This document shows, piece after piece, positions 35,486 to 45,983 of a DNA stretch of 54,642 bases. The position numbers were made by a program, and so were the translations under genes. The notes under the pieces are model-generated. The model was not told the origin of the DNA. It saw only the letters and a program-made list of their open reading frames with translations, and searched no databases. The number at the start of each line of letters is the position of its first letter. Position 1 is the stretch's first letter. Location: positions 1-54,642 of the forward strand of contig JAISIA010000086.1 of assembly GCA_031262295.1 (NCBI GenBank). The letters run 5' to 3'. Source of the DNA: Bacteroidales bacterium. GTDB taxonomy: Bacteria; Bacteroidota; Bacteroidia; Bacteroidales; P3.

Positions 35486-36166
35486 ATGGTAGATATAGAA
35501 AACGGATGCGTTTTGCTTGTTGATAAACCCTACACTTGGACTTCTTTTCAATGTGTAAAGAAAATAAAGTTTGTCCTTTCCAAACACTATAATAAAAAAA
35601 TAAAGATAGGACATGCGGGAACCTTAGACCCTTTGGCAACAGGCTTACTCTTGGTTTGCGTTGGCAAATACACAAAACGCATAGAAGAATTTCAAGACTT
35701 GGATAAGCAATATAGCGGAACATTTTTCTTAGGTAAGACAACAAAGAGCTATGATTTGGAACAGCCCATAGATGCTACTTTTCCGATAAATCATATTAAG
35801 GAAGAAGATATATATAATGTAGCAAAGGATTTTTTAGGCAATAAAGAACAAATCCCACCCATATATTCTGCAAAATGGATAGACGGAAAAAGGGCATATA
35901 CTTTGGCAAGAGAAAATAGTGAAGAAATTAAATTAAAGCCAAAGCAAATTACTATTAAGGAATTTGAAATAACATCTATAAATTTCCCGCAGGTATCTTT
36001 TCGTATAGTTTGTTCAAAGGGAACATATATTCGTTCCATTGCCCGAGATTTTGGTTTGGCATTAAATACAGGAGCATATCTTTCTTCTCTTTCAAGAGAT
36101 AGGATAGGGGATTTTAAGATAGAGGATGCCATAAAAATAGATAATATATATAGTATTTTAGAATAG
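35486..36166 (+). CDS. truB: tRNA pseudouridine(55) synthase TruB
   Basis: Makes pseudouridine 55 in the T-loop of tRNAs. The catalytic-Asp motif GHAGTLDPLATGLLL is at about 42-56. KGTYIRSIARDFG is further on. At 226 aa it is the short type lacking the C-terminal PUA domain, common in Bacteroidota. It is probably cotranscribed with uppP (17-bp gap). Confidence 0.95.
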   Translation: MVDIENGCVLLVDKPYTWTSFQCVKKIKFVLSKHYNKKIKIGHAGTLDPLATGLLLVCVGKYTKRIEEFQDLDKQYSGTFFLGKTTKSYDLEQPIDATFPINHIKEEDIYNVAKDFLGNKEQIPPIYSAKWIDGKRAYTLARENSEEIKLKPKQITIKEFEITSINFPQVSFRIVCSKGTYIRSIARDFGLALNTGAYLSSLSRDRIGDFKIEDAIKIDNIYSILE

Positions 36167-36225
36167 AAAAAGGAACTTTGTTTAGTCTTTTGTCGTATTA
36201 AATTTTGAAAAAAATGAAGAAAAGA

Positions 36226-36257
36226 CTTGACAAAACTTCATTATGATATTATCTTTG
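36226..36257 (+). promoter_or_regulatory. Promoter of queA-ispD-kinase unit
   Basis: CTTG (36226-36229), a 20-nt spacer, TATCTTTG (36250-36257). Strong match, 46 bases before the ATG. Confidence 0.65.
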
Positions 36258-36303
36258 CACGTTTTGTGTTTTTATGTGTTAATTAATAAATAAAAAATAT
36301 ATA

Positions 36304-37359
36304 ATGAAACTTTCGCAGTTTAGATACAATTTACCTAAGGAATTGATTGCAGATAAACCAACTCCACAAAGAGATGGCTCAAGATTAATGGTTGTAAATA
36401 GGAAAGAAAAGACCATAGAGGATAAACTTTTCAGTGATATAATAGATTATTTTGATGAGGGGGATACATTTGTATTTAATGACACTAAGGTTTTCCCTGC
36501 TCGCCTAACAGGAACAAAGGAAAAAACTAATGCAAAGATAGAAGTCTTCCTACTAAGAGAAATAAATCCCGATACAAGACTATGGGATATATTGGTTGAT
36601 CCAGCACGTAAGATAAGAATAGGAAATAAACTATACTTCGGAGTAAATGATGAATTAGTTGCAGAAGTAATTGACAACACAACATCAAGAGGTAGAACAT
36701 TGCGTTTTCTTTTTGATGGCTCTCATGAAGAATTTCACCGAGTATTAAATGCCTTAGGAAAGACACCTCTGCCTGATGATTTATTAAAAATAAGAGATAT
36801 TCTTCCCGATGATAAAGATAGGTATCAAACAATATATGCTAAGAATGAAGGAGCTGTTGTTGCTCCAACAGCAGGCTTTCATTTCTCAAAGCAACTCTTA
36901 AAACGATTGGAGATAAAAGGGTGTGAGTTTGCCTACATCACTCTTCACAGCGGCTTAGGTAATTTTAGACCAATAGAGGTTGAGGATTTGAGTAAGCACA
37001 AGATGGATTCAGAAGAGATGCACATAACTCAAGAGAATGCAGATATAATTAATGCAGCAACAGAAAGAAAAAATAGGGTTTGCTGTGTTGGAACTACGAC
37101 AATAAAAGCAATAGAAACTTCAACTAACATACTAAAAAAAGTTGTTCCTTTTGACGGATGGTCAAACAAATTTATGTATCCGCCATACGATTTTAAGGTT
37201 CCCACTTGCATGATTACAAATTTCCATCCTCCTCTTTCTTCAATGCTAATAACAACAGCTGCATTTGGAGGATACGATCTAATAATGAAAGCATACAAAA
37301 TGGCAATTGAAAGAAAATATAGATTCTTAACCTACGGCGATGCAATGCTTATCATATAA
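36304..37359 (+). CDS. queA: S-adenosylmethionine:tRNA ribosyltransferase-isomerase QueA
   Basis: Adds the epoxycyclopentandiol ring in queuosine synthesis using SAM as ribosyl donor. It shows [19 protein letters not shown] near the start, [30 protein letters not shown] and the late [18 protein letters not shown]. The 351-aa length is normal. Its last 20 bp overlap the start of ispD, so the pair is cotranscribed. Confidence 0.97.
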   Translation: MKLSQFRYNLPKELIADKPTPQRDGSRLMVVNRKEKTIEDKLFSDIIDYFDEGDTFVFNDTKVFPARLTGTKEKTNAKIEVFLLREINPDTRLWDILVDPARKIRIGNKLYFGVNDELVAEVIDNTTSRGRTLRFLFDGSHEEFHRVLNALGKTPLPDDLLKIRDILPDDKDRYQTIYAKNEGAVVAPTAGFHFSKQLLKRLEIKGCEFAYITLHSGLGNFRPIEVEDLSKHKMDSEEMHITQENADIINAATERKNRVCCVGTTTIKAIETSTNILKKVVPFDGWSNKFMYPPYDFKVPTCMITNFHPPLSSMLITTAAFGGYDLIMKAYKMAIERKYRFLTYGDAMLII

Positions 37360-38041
37360 GGAAAAAAGATATGTAATAATAGTTGCAGCAGGTAGGGGAG
37401 TAAGATTAAAGAGTGATATTCCCAAACAATTCCTTCCCATAAACGGGAAGCCAATTCTTATGCACACTATTGAGAAAATTGTAAGTGCAATAGAAGATAT
37501 AAAACCCATAGTTGTCATTTCCAAAGAATATATCCCCTATTGGGAGCATCTAATAAAAGAATATAATTTTACAATTGCTCATAATGTGGTTCAAGGAGGC
37601 AAAGAAAGATTTTTTTCTGTACAAAATGCCTTAGAAACTATTGAAGATTATGATGCAATTGTTGGATTACACGATGGGGTAAGACCTTTTGTTAGCAGAA
37701 AAGTAATAGAGGATTGTTTTTCTATTGCAGAGGAAAAAGGCAATTGCATACCTTATATAACCCCAAAGGAGACAACAAGACTTAGAACAAAAAAAGGGGA
37801 AACCAAAACCATAAATAGGGATGATGTTTTTCTTATTCAAACTCCCCAATGTTTTGATGTGAAAATGATAAAAGAGGCATACAAACAAGAATATCAAGAA
37901 AACTTTACTGACGATGCTTCTGTTGTGGAAAAGATGGGAGAGGAAATATTCCTAACAAAAGGAAATATAGAAAATATAAAAATAACTAATCCAATAGATA
38001 TCCTCTATTCAGAAATTTTAATCAATGAATTTAAAGATTGA
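37340..38041 (+). CDS. ispD: 2-C-methyl-D-erythritol 4-phosphate cytidylyltransferase IspD
   Basis: CTP-dependent step of the MEP isoprenoid pathway. The nucleotide-binding start is [20 protein letters not shown] (about 14-33), followed by LHDGVRPFV and the late [10 protein letters not shown]. Length 233 aa. It overlaps queA by 20 bp and the following kinase-RapZ gene by 17 bp, a tightly packed operon. The MEP pathway supplies the undecaprenyl carrier that UppP recycles. Confidence 0.95.
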   Translation: MQCLSYKEKRYVIIVAAGRGVRLKSDIPKQFLPINGKPILMHTIEKIVSAIEDIKPIVVISKEYIPYWEHLIKEYNFTIAHNVVQGGKERFFSVQNALETIEDYDAIVGLHDGVRPFVSRKVIEDCFSIAEEKGNCIPYITPKETTRLRTKKGETKTINRDDVFLIQTPQCFDVKMIKEAYKQEYQENFTDDASVVEKMGEEIFLTKGNIENIKITNPIDILYSEILINEFKD

Positions 38042-39446
38042 AAACATAAAAGCTCTTTTTAATAAGACCTTTTCGGTTGTCCCATTAGAGATAACGCCAA
38101 TTTCAGCACACGGATCTCAAAGGCAATACTATCGTTTAGAAAATAAAAAAGAAAATATTGTATGTATAGGTGCATATAATGAGGATAGAAAAGAAAATAT
38201 TGCATTTTTGGATTATGCAAACCAACTAATAAATAAGGGAATTTCTGTTCCAAAAATATTTTCCTCCGATTTGGATAATAACATATATCTTTTGGAAGAC
38301 TTAGGAGAAGAAACCCTATTTGATGTTTTGCAAAAAAATAACAATAATTCCTTTTTACCAAAACAAGTAAGGGATATATATTATAAGGTAATTGAAGAAT
38401 TAATAAAAATACAGGTTATAGCATCAAAAGGATTTGACTATACAAATGCCTATCCTCGCAAGGCTTTTGATAGGCAATCCATAGCTTGGGACTTGAATTA
38501 CTTTAAATATTATTTTATTAAACTATCCAATATTCCATATAATGAACAGCTATTAGAAGATGATTTTACAAGACTAACAAATTATCTCCTATTAGAACCG
38601 AGAGATTATTTCCTATATAGAGATTTTCAATCAAGGAATATAATGATAGTGGATAATAAACCCTTCTTTATAGACTTTCAAGGTGGAAGACAAGGAGCAT
38701 TACAATATGATTTGGCTTCCCTATTATTTGATGCCAAAGCCAATTTATCAAATTCTTTCCGTCAGGAATTATTGAATTATTATATAGAAACTCTTGAAAA
38801 ATATATTTCTTTCAACAAAAAAGACTTTATAAATCATTTTTATGCCTACGTATATATAAGAATAATGCAGGCTATGGGTTCGTATGGATATAGGGGATAC
38901 TTTCAAGGAAAGTCTCATTTTCTAAAAAGCATTCCTTATGCCTTAAATAACATAAAATGGTTGGAAGAAAATGTGGAATTGGATATAGATATAACTTATT
39001 TAAAATCCTTGTTTTCGTCCATGATAAAAGAGAATAAATTCTCAGAGATTGAAAAAGAGAAACTAAAAGTAAGAATAAGTAGTTTTTCTTTCAAAAGAGG
39101 ATACCCTTATGATGCAACAGGGAATGGAGGAGGCTTTGTTTTTGATTGTAGAGCAATAGAAAATCCGGGAAGATATCCTCAATATGCCCATCTAACAGGA
39201 AAAGACAAAGAAGTCATTGCCTTTTTAGATAATGAGAAAGAGGCAAAAACCTTCTTTGAAAACGCATATAATTTGGTGTTATTAAACATAGAGGCATACT
39301 TAAAAAGGGATTTTTCTTCCCTAATGGTGTGTTTTGGCTGTACAGGAGGCAGACATCGTTCAGTTTATTTTGCAGAAAAATTATCAAGGGCTTTAATTCA
39401 AAGAACTGATATAGAGGTTATTTTAATACATCAAGAAGAAAAATAA
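38025..39446 (+). CDS. Phosphotransferase (AmgK-like)-RapZ C-terminal fusion
   Basis: A 473-aa two-domain protein. Residues about 1-325 are an aminoglycoside-phosphotransferase-fold kinase resembling the cell-wall sugar kinase AmgK (LYRDFQSRNIM with the catalytic Asp, then FIDFQGGRQGALQYDLASL with the metal-binding Asp). Residues about 345-473 match the C-terminal domain of RapZ (SFSFKRGYPYDATGNGGGF, then GCTGGRHRSVYFAEKL). In Enterobacteria that domain senses glucosamine-6-phosphate and binds small RNAs. The fusion is known across Bacteroidota, but its function is not settled. A muramic-acid or amino-sugar recycling role is inference. Confidence 0.85.
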   Translation: MNLKIENIKALFNKTFSVVPLEITPISAHGSQRQYYRLENKKENIVCIGAYNEDRKENIAFLDYANQLINKGISVPKIFSSDLDNNIYLLEDLGEETLFDVLQKNNNNSFLPKQVRDIYYKVIEELIKIQVIASKGFDYTNAYPRKAFDRQSIAWDLNYFKYYFIKLSNIPYNEQLLEDDFTRLTNYLLLEPRDYFLYRDFQSRNIMIVDNKPFFIDFQGGRQGALQYDLASLLFDAKANLSNSFRQELLNYYIETLEKYISFNKKDFINHFYAYVYIRIMQAMGSYGYRGYFQGKSHFLKSIPYALNNIKWLEENVELDIDITYLKSLFSSMIKENKFSEIEKEKLKVRISSFSFKRGYPYDATGNGGGFVFDCRAIENPGRYPQYAHLTGKDKEVIAFLDNEKEAKTFFENAYNLVLLNIEAYLKRDFSSLMVCFGCTGGRHRSVYFAEKLSRALIQRTDIEVILIHQEEK

Positions 39447-39573
39447 ACAAAATATTCAATTCAATATAATTGAACATTGAATTAATTATTATAAATTTGC
39501 ACTTGATTAAATAAATTTTCAACTTAAAAAACAGAAAAAAACATTTTATACAAACAATAAAAAGATACGATAT

Positions 39574-40206
39574 ATGAAAGTAAGAAACATTATTTCAATA
39601 CTGCTTATAATAGCAATAATAGGTTTAGCATACGTTGTTTATTCTTCTATAATGCGTCCTGTGAAATTTGATAGGGAATACAATAAACGCTCAGCAGAGG
39701 TTATAAATAAGTTGAAAGATTTAAGATCACTTCAAGAAACATATAAGAGTACTTATGGAAAGTTTTGTGGAAACATAGATTCACTAATTCTTTTTGCAGA
39801 AGTAGGAAAAGTAAATACAGTAAAGAAATTCGGAACAATTCCAGATTCACTTACAGAATCACAAGCTTTGAAGGCAGGAATAATAAAAAGAGATACAGTT
39901 GCTGTAAATCCTTTGGAAAAACTTTTAGAAGAAAAGAAGTTTATAACTAATCCTAAAAACATTTCCGAATTAAAATATATCCCATTTTCAAATAACGAAC
40001 CTTTTAATTTAAAGGCAACAATAGTAACAAAGAGTGGAGTTGAGGTTCCAACCTTTGAAATTACCGCAGACATATTTTCATACACAAAAGGTATGGATGA
40101 ACAAGACGTGGTTAATAGAAAAGCAGACTTAGAAGACAAAAATCGTTATCCGGGTTGGAAGGTAGGAGACATTGATCAACCTATTACAGACGGAAACTGG
40201 GAATAA
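39574..40206 (+). CDS. Conserved single-pass membrane protein of unknown function
   Basis: A 210-aa protein with one N-terminal TM helix (about 5-26) and a soluble extracytoplasmic domain that starts with a Lys/Glu-rich helix, pseudopilin-like in outline, but no N-methylation motif is present. It is preceded by a TAAATTTG promoter box about 75 bases upstream and followed 37 bp later by the DUF3822 gene, a pairing I have seen as usual in Bacteroidota. No function is known. Confidence 0.7.
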   Translation: MKVRNIISILLIIAIIGLAYVVYSSIMRPVKFDREYNKRSAEVINKLKDLRSLQETYKSTYGKFCGNIDSLILFAEVGKVNTVKKFGTIPDSLTESQALKAGIIKRDTVAVNPLEKLLEEKKFITNPKNISELKYIPFSNNEPFNLKATIVTKSGVEVPTFEITADIFSYTKGMDEQDVVNRKADLEDKNRYPGWKVGDIDQPITDGNWE

Positions 40207-40243
40207 TAAATAATAATCCTTAATCCTTAAAATCTTTTATTCT

Positions 40244-41077
40244 ATGGAGAATTTTTCATTAGTAAAGTTTGTCAAACAATCTTGTACAATTGAGCAAGAA
40301 AGGACAGATTTAACCATTTGTATAACAAAGGATGGTTTTCTTTTCTCCTTAATAGAAGGATATGATTTAAGGGCATTGGGAGAATTTAAAGCCTCTCTCT
40401 TAGGTGGAATAACCTCTGTTATGTCTTCAATTAGGGATTGCTTAAATTCAATAGATATAAGACTATTCAATTTTGCAAACATAAGAATAGTTTCTCTTGC
40501 AGATAAGGATGTATTTGTTCCTTACAAACTATATGAACCAACAAAAATGAAGGACTATCTTAGAAGTGTTGCCCATATAAGCGGGAATGAAACAATATTA
40601 GATAGCGTTTCTTCAAGATTAAACGCCGTATCAGTCTTTTCAATTCCAATGCAGCAGCATTCAGGCATAAAAATACTAATGCCAAAGGCAAAATTTCTTT
40701 CCCAACATCAAATAATGGCAGAATATTGTTTTGATATAGCCCAACTATCCCAAAATACAGCAATACTATATAAGAGAGAAAAAAAATGCGATTTGGTAAT
40801 ATTCAAAAATACTGAATTTGTGTTCTCCAATACCTTTGAATTTTCCACTCAAAGTGATATGATATACCAAATACTCTTTGTTTTTGATAAGTTGCAAATT
40901 GATTCAGAAGAAATAATTTTCCTAATAACTGGTCAAGACTTTACTATGGAAGAAAAACACGACTTAAAAAAATACATAAAAAACGTATCCTATACCAATA
41001 CTAAGGAAAGTATAAACATATCTAATGAGTTTGATGGAATAAATATTCAAAATTATTTTCTCTCTTTGGTAAAATAA
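40244..41077 (+). CDS. DUF3822 family protein
   Basis: A 277-aa cytosolic protein with an actin-like/ASKHA-looking layout (two similar halves, each beginning with beta strands) as expected for DUF3822. There is no signal peptide and no clear catalytic motif. It ends 4 bp before rsmD, so the two are cotranscribed. DUF3822-rsmD linkage is common in Bacteroidota, but the role is unknown. Confidence 0.78.
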   Translation: MENFSLVKFVKQSCTIEQERTDLTICITKDGFLFSLIEGYDLRALGEFKASLLGGITSVMSSIRDCLNSIDIRLFNFANIRIVSLADKDVFVPYKLYEPTKMKDYLRSVAHISGNETILDSVSSRLNAVSVFSIPMQQHSGIKILMPKAKFLSQHQIMAEYCFDIAQLSQNTAILYKREKKCDLVIFKNTEFVFSNTFEFSTQSDMIYQILFVFDKLQIDSEEIIFLITGQDFTMEEKHDLKKYIKNVSYTNTKESINISNEFDGINIQNYFLSLVK

Positions 41078-41081
41078 TATA

Positions 41082-41624
41082 ATGAGAATTATATCTGGAT
41101 ACTTAAAGGGAAGAAGGCTTAATGTCCCTAATAATTTACCTATTCGCCCAACAACAGATCTTGCAAAGGAAAGTCTTTTCAATATTCTTAGAAATGAAAT
41201 TACATTTGAAGATGTAACAACCTTAGATCTTTTTGCAGGAACAGGCTCAATAAGTTTTGAATTTATTTCTCGTGGAGTAAAACAAGCAACAACGGTTGAT
41301 ATAAATCCAAAATGTATAGACTTCATAAAAAAGACATCACAACAACTTAATATAAACAATCTCTTTGCCCTTAAAAACGATGTATTTGTTTTTTTTGGTC
41401 GCTCTCAACTTTCCTTTGACTTAGTCTTTTGTGACCCGCCCTACGATTTGAAACAAATTGATAAAATTCCCGACTTAGTTCTAAAAAGTTTTGTTAAACC
41501 AAATGGTTTATTCATATTAGAACATTCAAAAGAGCACTCTTTTAAGGAGCATCCTTGTTTTAAGGAACAAAGAAATTATGGAAAGGTCAATTTTACCTTT
41601 TTTTCTAATACTACAAAAGAGTAA
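41082..41624 (+). CDS. rsmD: 16S rRNA (guanine966-N2)-methyltransferase RsmD
   Basis: SAM-dependent methylation of G966 in 16S rRNA. Typical N-terminal RIISGYLKGRRLNVP, then PTTDLAKESLFNIL, the SAM site LDLFAGTGSISFE (about 48-60) and the catalytic DPPY motif in FCDPPYDL (about 115-122). Length 180 aa. It is the last gene of the unit, followed by AAACGAAG repeat units. Confidence 0.95.
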   Translation: MRIISGYLKGRRLNVPNNLPIRPTTDLAKESLFNILRNEITFEDVTTLDLFAGTGSISFEFISRGVKQATTVDINPKCIDFIKKTSQQLNINNLFALKNDVFVFFGRSQLSFDLVFCDPPYDLKQIDKIPDLVLKSFVKPNGLFILEHSKEHSFKEHPCFKEQRNYGKVNFTFFSNTTKE

Positions 41625-41697
41625 TTTTTAGCCTTTTTTCTTTAAAAAAAAACGTCTTTGCAAAGATATGAAAATAATAATGTTAGAAATGCAAAAA

Positions 41698-41800
41698 TAA
41701 ATCTTCGTTTTAGCAAATTATTTCTTCGTTTTAATAAATTATTTCTTCGTTTTAGCAGATTATTTCTTCGTTTTATTTTTCTATTCTTCGTTTTTGTTTG
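41698..41800 (-). repeat. AAACGAAG tandem units, site F
   Basis: Five units of ~21 bp (TTCGTTTTAGCAAATTATTTC-like on the + strand) between rsmD and sdhC. There is no R550 body around them, so the tandem units can exist alone. Confidence 0.8.
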
Positions 41801-41829
41801 AATAATTCTTGTAATACCACAATTTATAC

Positions 41830-41837
41830 TAATTTTG
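41830..41837 (+). promoter_or_regulatory. Promoter -7 box of sdhCAB
   Basis: TAATTTTG, followed by an ~75-nt leader to the ATG at 41913. Confidence 0.55.
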
Positions 41838-41912
41838 CAAAGGTTTTTTCCTTATATTTTTTAGGAGAAATGAATATATATTTGTTAAAATAATAGAAAT
41901 ACTTATAAAAAT

Positions 41913-42773
41913 ATGAAACTAATACAAATTTCTTCAATAACGAAGAAAATTGCTTTGGCGGCTTTTGGGCTTTTTTTATTGCTTTTCCTTCCTGTGCATC
42001 TGGGAATAAATCTTTGTATTTTAAGAGATGATGGAGGATTATGGTATAGGGCGGCGAGCCATTTTATGGGAACAAACTATATTGTAAAGGTTTTTGAAAT
42101 TGTTCTAATGGCTTGTGTGGCATTTCATATAATTATAGCCATAATTATAACAATAGAAAACTTTTTTGCTCGTCCTGTAAGATATAAGGTAAGGATTAAG
42201 AGTAAGACCTCTTTGGGATCACGTTATATGATTTGGACAGGGGGTATAATTGCTTGCTTTTTGGTTTTACATTTCATTAATTTCTACTTTGTAAAGCATG
42301 GTTTAATTGAAGGAAAATACACTGCAAGCATAGAAAAGGTTGATGCGTTTTTTCAAGAAAATGCCATAAAGATGCAAAATGGGGAATTGTCTGATGAAAA
42401 GAAAAATGCCCTTATTGCACAATATCAAAATATATCAGAGGTTTCTTCTGATAAGATGGATAAAGAAAGGAAGAATCTCATTAATCTAACAAAGCAAGAG
42501 GTGAAGAAATATTGTGGAGAAGATTTTACTGAATATGAACCCGATTTCTACACAATGAGTATTGAGTTATTTAAGAATAAGACCTATTCAATCATATACC
42601 TATTAGTTTTTATTGCTTTGGGCTTACATCTTTCTCATGCAATAAAGTCCTTAGCTCAAACCTTAGGACTATCACATAAAACTTATAATCCATTTATTGT
42701 TTTTGTGGCTAATTTCTATGCAATAGTAATACCAATTGGATTTGCAATAATTCCGCTTGCAATAATGTTTTAA
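41913..42773 (+). CDS. sdhC: Succinate dehydrogenase/fumarate reductase cytochrome b subunit
   Basis: Five-TM membrane anchor that carries haem b and the quinone site, joining the flavoprotein to menaquinone. His-containing helices are at HFMGTNYIVKVFEIV and AFHIIIAI (about 46-75) and HLSHAIKSLAQTLG (about 232-245). At 286 aa it is ~60 longer than the usual Bacteroides type. The excess is a charged segment (about 128-190) between TM3 and TM4. First gene of sdhCAB, 64 bp before sdhA. Confidence 0.9.
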   Translation: MKLIQISSITKKIALAAFGLFLLLFLPVHLGINLCILRDDGGLWYRAASHFMGTNYIVKVFEIVLMACVAFHIIIAIIITIENFFARPVRYKVRIKSKTSLGSRYMIWTGGIIACFLVLHFINFYFVKHGLIEGKYTASIEKVDAFFQENAIKMQNGELSDEKKNALIAQYQNISEVSSDKMDKERKNLINLTKQEVKKYCGEDFTEYEPDFYTMSIELFKNKTYSIIYLLVFIALGLHLSHAIKSLAQTLGLSHKTYNPFIVFVANFYAIVIPIGFAIIPLAIMF

Positions 42774-42837
42774 TAGTCCTTTTTATCTAATAATAAAGAC
42801 TAATATTTAATAATAAAGAAAATAATAAGAAAAAAAT

Positions 42838-44781
42838 ATGAATATACTTGATTCTAAGATTCCCGAAGGACAACTTGAAGAAAAATGGACTAAGTATAAA
42901 GCATCTCAAAAGTTGGTAAATCCTGCCAATAAGAGGAAGTTGGATATTATTGTTGTTGGAACTGGTTTAGCAGGTGCTTCTGCGGCAGCTTCATTAGGAG
43001 CATTGGGGTTTAAGGTAAAGGTGTTTTGTATATCCGATTCCCCACGAAGAGCACATTCAATTGCTGCACAAGGAGGAATAAATGCTGCAAAGAACTATCA
43101 AAATGACGGAGATAGTGTTGGAAGATTATTCTATGATACAATAAAAGGAGGGGATTATCGTGCCAGAGAGGCTAATGTTTATCGTTTAGCTGAGGTTTCA
43201 AACAATATAATTGACCAATGCGTTGCACAAGGTGTGCCTTTTGCAAGGGATTATGCAGGAATGTTGGACAATCGTTCCTTTGGAGGAACACAAGTTAGCA
43301 GAACCTTCTATGCAAAGGGGCAGACAGGACAACAACTCCTATTAGGAGCTTATTCTGCATTATCAAAGCAAATAAAGGATGGTAATGTAGAGTTGTTTGA
43401 AAGAAGAGAGATGATGGACCTTGTTATAGTTAATCAAAGAGCAAGGGGAATAATAACTCGTAATCTAACAAATGGAGAGCTTGAGTCTTGGAGTGCAAAT
43501 GCTGTAATTTTAGCCACAGGGGGCTATGGTAATGTTTATTTTCTTTCAACCAATGCAATGAACTCCAATGGTGCAGCAGCAGTTAAGTGCTATCATAAAG
43601 GAGCTTTATTTGCTAATCCTTGCTATGTTCAAATTCATCCAACCTGTATTCCTGTTCACGGAAACTATCAATCCAAACTTACTTTGATGAGTGAATCTTT
43701 AAGAAATGACGGAAGAATATGGGTTCCTAAGGATAGGGAAGTAGCACAAAAGATAAGAGAAGGAGTTTTAAAAGCAAAGGATGTAAAAGAAGAAGATAGA
43801 GACTATTATTTGGAAAGACGTTATCCTGCATTTGGGAATTTAGTTCCAAGAGATATTGCATCTCGTGCTGCAAAGGAACGTTGTGATGCTGGTTTTGGTG
43901 TTGGTAAGACGGGCTTTGCAGTATTTCTTGACTTTAAAGAAGCAATTCAAAGGTTGGGAAAGCATAAGGTAGAGGAGCGTTATGGAAACTTATTCCAGAT
44001 GTATGAGAAAATTGTTGATGAAAATCCTTATGAAACCCCTATGATGATATACCCCGCTGTACATTATACAATGGGAGGATTGTGGGTAGATTATGAATTA
44101 CAAACAACAATTAAGGGATTGTTTGCTTTGGGTGAGGCAAATTTTTCAGACCATGGAGCAAATCGTTTAGGGGCATCAGCACTTATGCAAGGCTTGGCAG
44201 ATGGTTATTTTGTCATTCCTTATACAATTCAAAACTATCTTTCAGATCAAATTTACGATGATGCCAAAGTATCAAATCAAAGTATAGAATTTAAAGAAGC
44301 TATTGAAGGTGTAAGAGAAAAAATAGAGAAATTAATGTCTATAAATGGAAGTCAAAGTGTGGATACCTTGCAAAGAAAACTTGGAAATATTATGTGGGAG
44401 TATGTTGGAATGGGAAGAAACAAGGAAGGTTTGCAAAAGGCTATTGTTATGCTTAAAGACTTGAAGGAGGAGTTTTGGAAAGATGTTCGCATAACAGATA
44501 ATTCCATAACGATGAATCAAGAGTTGGAAAAAGCAATTCGTTTAGCCGATCACATAGAACTTGCACAAATTATAGCCTTAGATGCTTTGCAAAGAGAGGA
44601 AAGTTGTGGAGGACATTTTAGAGAGGAACATACAACTAATGATGGAGAAGCTAAAAGAGATGATGAAAATTATATGTATGTTGCCGCTTGGCAATATAAT
44701 GGAGATAATATTGAGCCGATAATGCACAAAGAAAACTTGGATTATCAGTTTATAAAGGTTCAACAAAGAAATTATAAGTAA
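42838..44781 (+). CDS. sdhA: Succinate dehydrogenase/fumarate reductase flavoprotein subunit
   Basis: FAD-containing catalytic subunit interconverting succinate and fumarate. The dinucleotide-binding [19 protein letters not shown] is near residues 39-57. The FAD-linking region [16 protein letters not shown] (about 76-91) and the substrate-site [12 protein letters not shown] and [19 protein letters not shown] follow. The 647-aa length is that of the Bacteroides/Wolinella type. It ends 2 bp before sdhB. In anaerobic Bacteroidales the complex acts mainly as fumarate reductase. Confidence 0.97.
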   Translation: MNILDSKIPEGQLEEKWTKYKASQKLVNPANKRKLDIIVVGTGLAGASAAASLGALGFKVKVFCISDSPRRAHSIAAQGGINAAKNYQNDGDSVGRLFYDTIKGGDYRAREANVYRLAEVSNNIIDQCVAQGVPFARDYAGMLDNRSFGGTQVSRTFYAKGQTGQQLLLGAYSALSKQIKDGNVELFERREMMDLVIVNQRARGIITRNLTNGELESWSANAVILATGGYGNVYFLSTNAMNSNGAAAVKCYHKGALFANPCYVQIHPTCIPVHGNYQSKLTLMSESLRNDGRIWVPKDREVAQKIREGVLKAKDVKEEDRDYYLERRYPAFGNLVPRDIASRAAKERCDAGFGVGKTGFAVFLDFKEAIQRLGKHKVEERYGNLFQMYEKIVDENPYETPMMIYPAVHYTMGGLWVDYELQTTIKGLFALGEANFSDHGANRLGASALMQGLADGYFVIPYTIQNYLSDQIYDDAKVSNQSIEFKEAIEGVREKIEKLMSINGSQSVDTLQRKLGNIMWEYVGMGRNKEGLQKAIVMLKDLKEEFWKDVRITDNSITMNQELEKAIRLADHIELAQIIALDALQREESCGGHFREEHTTNDGEAKRDDENYMYVAAWQYNGDNIEPIMHKENLDYQFIKVQQRNYK

Positions 44782-44783
44782 AG

Positions 44784-45539
44784 ATGAAGTTCAAATTAAA
44801 TATATGGCGTCAAAAGGATGCTAAGTCAAAGGGATATTTTCAAAGATATGATATAGACAATATATCACCTGATTGTTCTTTTTTAGAGATGTTGGATATA
44901 TTAAATGAGTCTTTGGTTGATAAATTTGAGCATCCTGTTTGTTTTGACAACGATTGTAGAGAAGGAATTTGTGGAATGTGTGGTCTATATATTAATGGTC
45001 AGGCTCACGGACCAGATAGTGGAGTTACAACATGTCAATTGCACATGAGACGATTCACCGATGGACAAACAATAACAATAGAACCATGGAGGGCAAAGCC
45101 ATTTCCTATAATTAAAGACTTGGTTGTAGATCGCTCTGCCTTTGATAAAATAATACAAGAAGGAGGATATATATCAGTAACAACAGGAGGTGTTGTAGAT
45201 GGAAACAGCATTCCTATTTCAAAAGAGAAAGCTGACAAGGCTATGGATGCGGCTTCATGTATTGGATGTGGAGCTTGTGTTGCTGCATGTAAGAATGCCT
45301 CTGCTATGTTATTTGTTTCTGCAAAGGTATCTCAGTTTTCACTATTGCCACAAGGGAAGATAGAAGCAAAAACAAGGGTTCAGAAGATGGTTTCTAAGAT
45401 GAACGAGTTGGGTTTTGGAGGATGTACAAACACTTATGCTTGTCAGGCGGAATGTCCAAAAAGTATAAGTAGGGAAAATATTGCAAGACTAAATAGGGAA
45501 TTTATAATTGCAAAGACTACATCAGAAGAATTATTCTAA
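44784..45539 (+). CDS. sdhB: Succinate dehydrogenase/fumarate reductase iron-sulfur subunit
   Basis: Electron-transfer subunit, 251 aa. The [2Fe-2S] ligands are in [15 protein letters not shown] (about 53-67) with a later Cys in TTCQLHMRR, and the [13 protein letters not shown] motif (about 156-168) plus [14 protein letters not shown] (about 211-224) supply the other clusters. It completes the sdhCAB operon. Confidence 0.96.
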   Translation: MKFKLNIWRQKDAKSKGYFQRYDIDNISPDCSFLEMLDILNESLVDKFEHPVCFDNDCREGICGMCGLYINGQAHGPDSGVTTCQLHMRRFTDGQTITIEPWRAKPFPIIKDLVVDRSAFDKIIQEGGYISVTTGGVVDGNSIPISKEKADKAMDAASCIGCGACVAACKNASAMLFVSAKVSQFSLLPQGKIEAKTRVQKMVSKMNELGFGGCTNTYACQAECPKSISRENIARLNREFIIAKTTSEELF

Positions 45540-45610
45540 AAAAACAATATTTTTAAATATATAAATAAAGATAAAAAATAAGAATTAATAAATAACAAAG
45601 TATTATTACT

Positions 45611-45916
45611 ATGGAAAAAAATGAAAATGAAAAAATAGAGGTTATTGAAAAGCATAACCAAGAAAAAGGAATCCTACTTCTATATGTAAATGATGTTAGA
45701 GCAGGGGAGATGACCTTTGTTTTTGCCAAAGAAGATAAGATTATTGTTGATCACACAGGAATAAATGAAGAATTTGAAGGTAGAGGCTATGGAAAAATTC
45801 TTGTAGAAAAGATTGTTCTTTTTGCAAGAGAAAACCATATAAAGATAATTCCACTTTGTCCTTATGCAAAAAGGGTGATAAATTCCACAGAGGAGTATCA
45901 CGATATACTAAATTAA
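45611..45916 (+). CDS. Small GNAT-like N-acetyltransferase (YjdJ type)
   Basis: A 101-aa minimal acetyltransferase of the GCN5-related type. VDHTGINEEFEGRGYGKILV (about 47-66) holds the acetyl-CoA pyrophosphate loop (E-G-R-G-Y-G-K). IIPLCPYAKRVI (about 79-90) is the usual end of this subfamily. Substrate unknown. It is 71 bp downstream of sdhB and 67 bp upstream of the ferredoxin-like gene. These two families are frequent neighbours. Confidence 0.85.
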   Translation: MEKNENEKIEVIEKHNQEKGILLLYVNDVRAGEMTFVFAKEDKIIVDHTGINEEFEGRGYGKILVEKIVLFARENHIKIIPLCPYAKRVINSTEEYHDILN

Positions 45917-45983
45917 AAAGTAGGAAATTAAAAAAGGAAATATAAAAAAAAGTAAATTAAAAGTATTTATAAAAAAAATTAAG

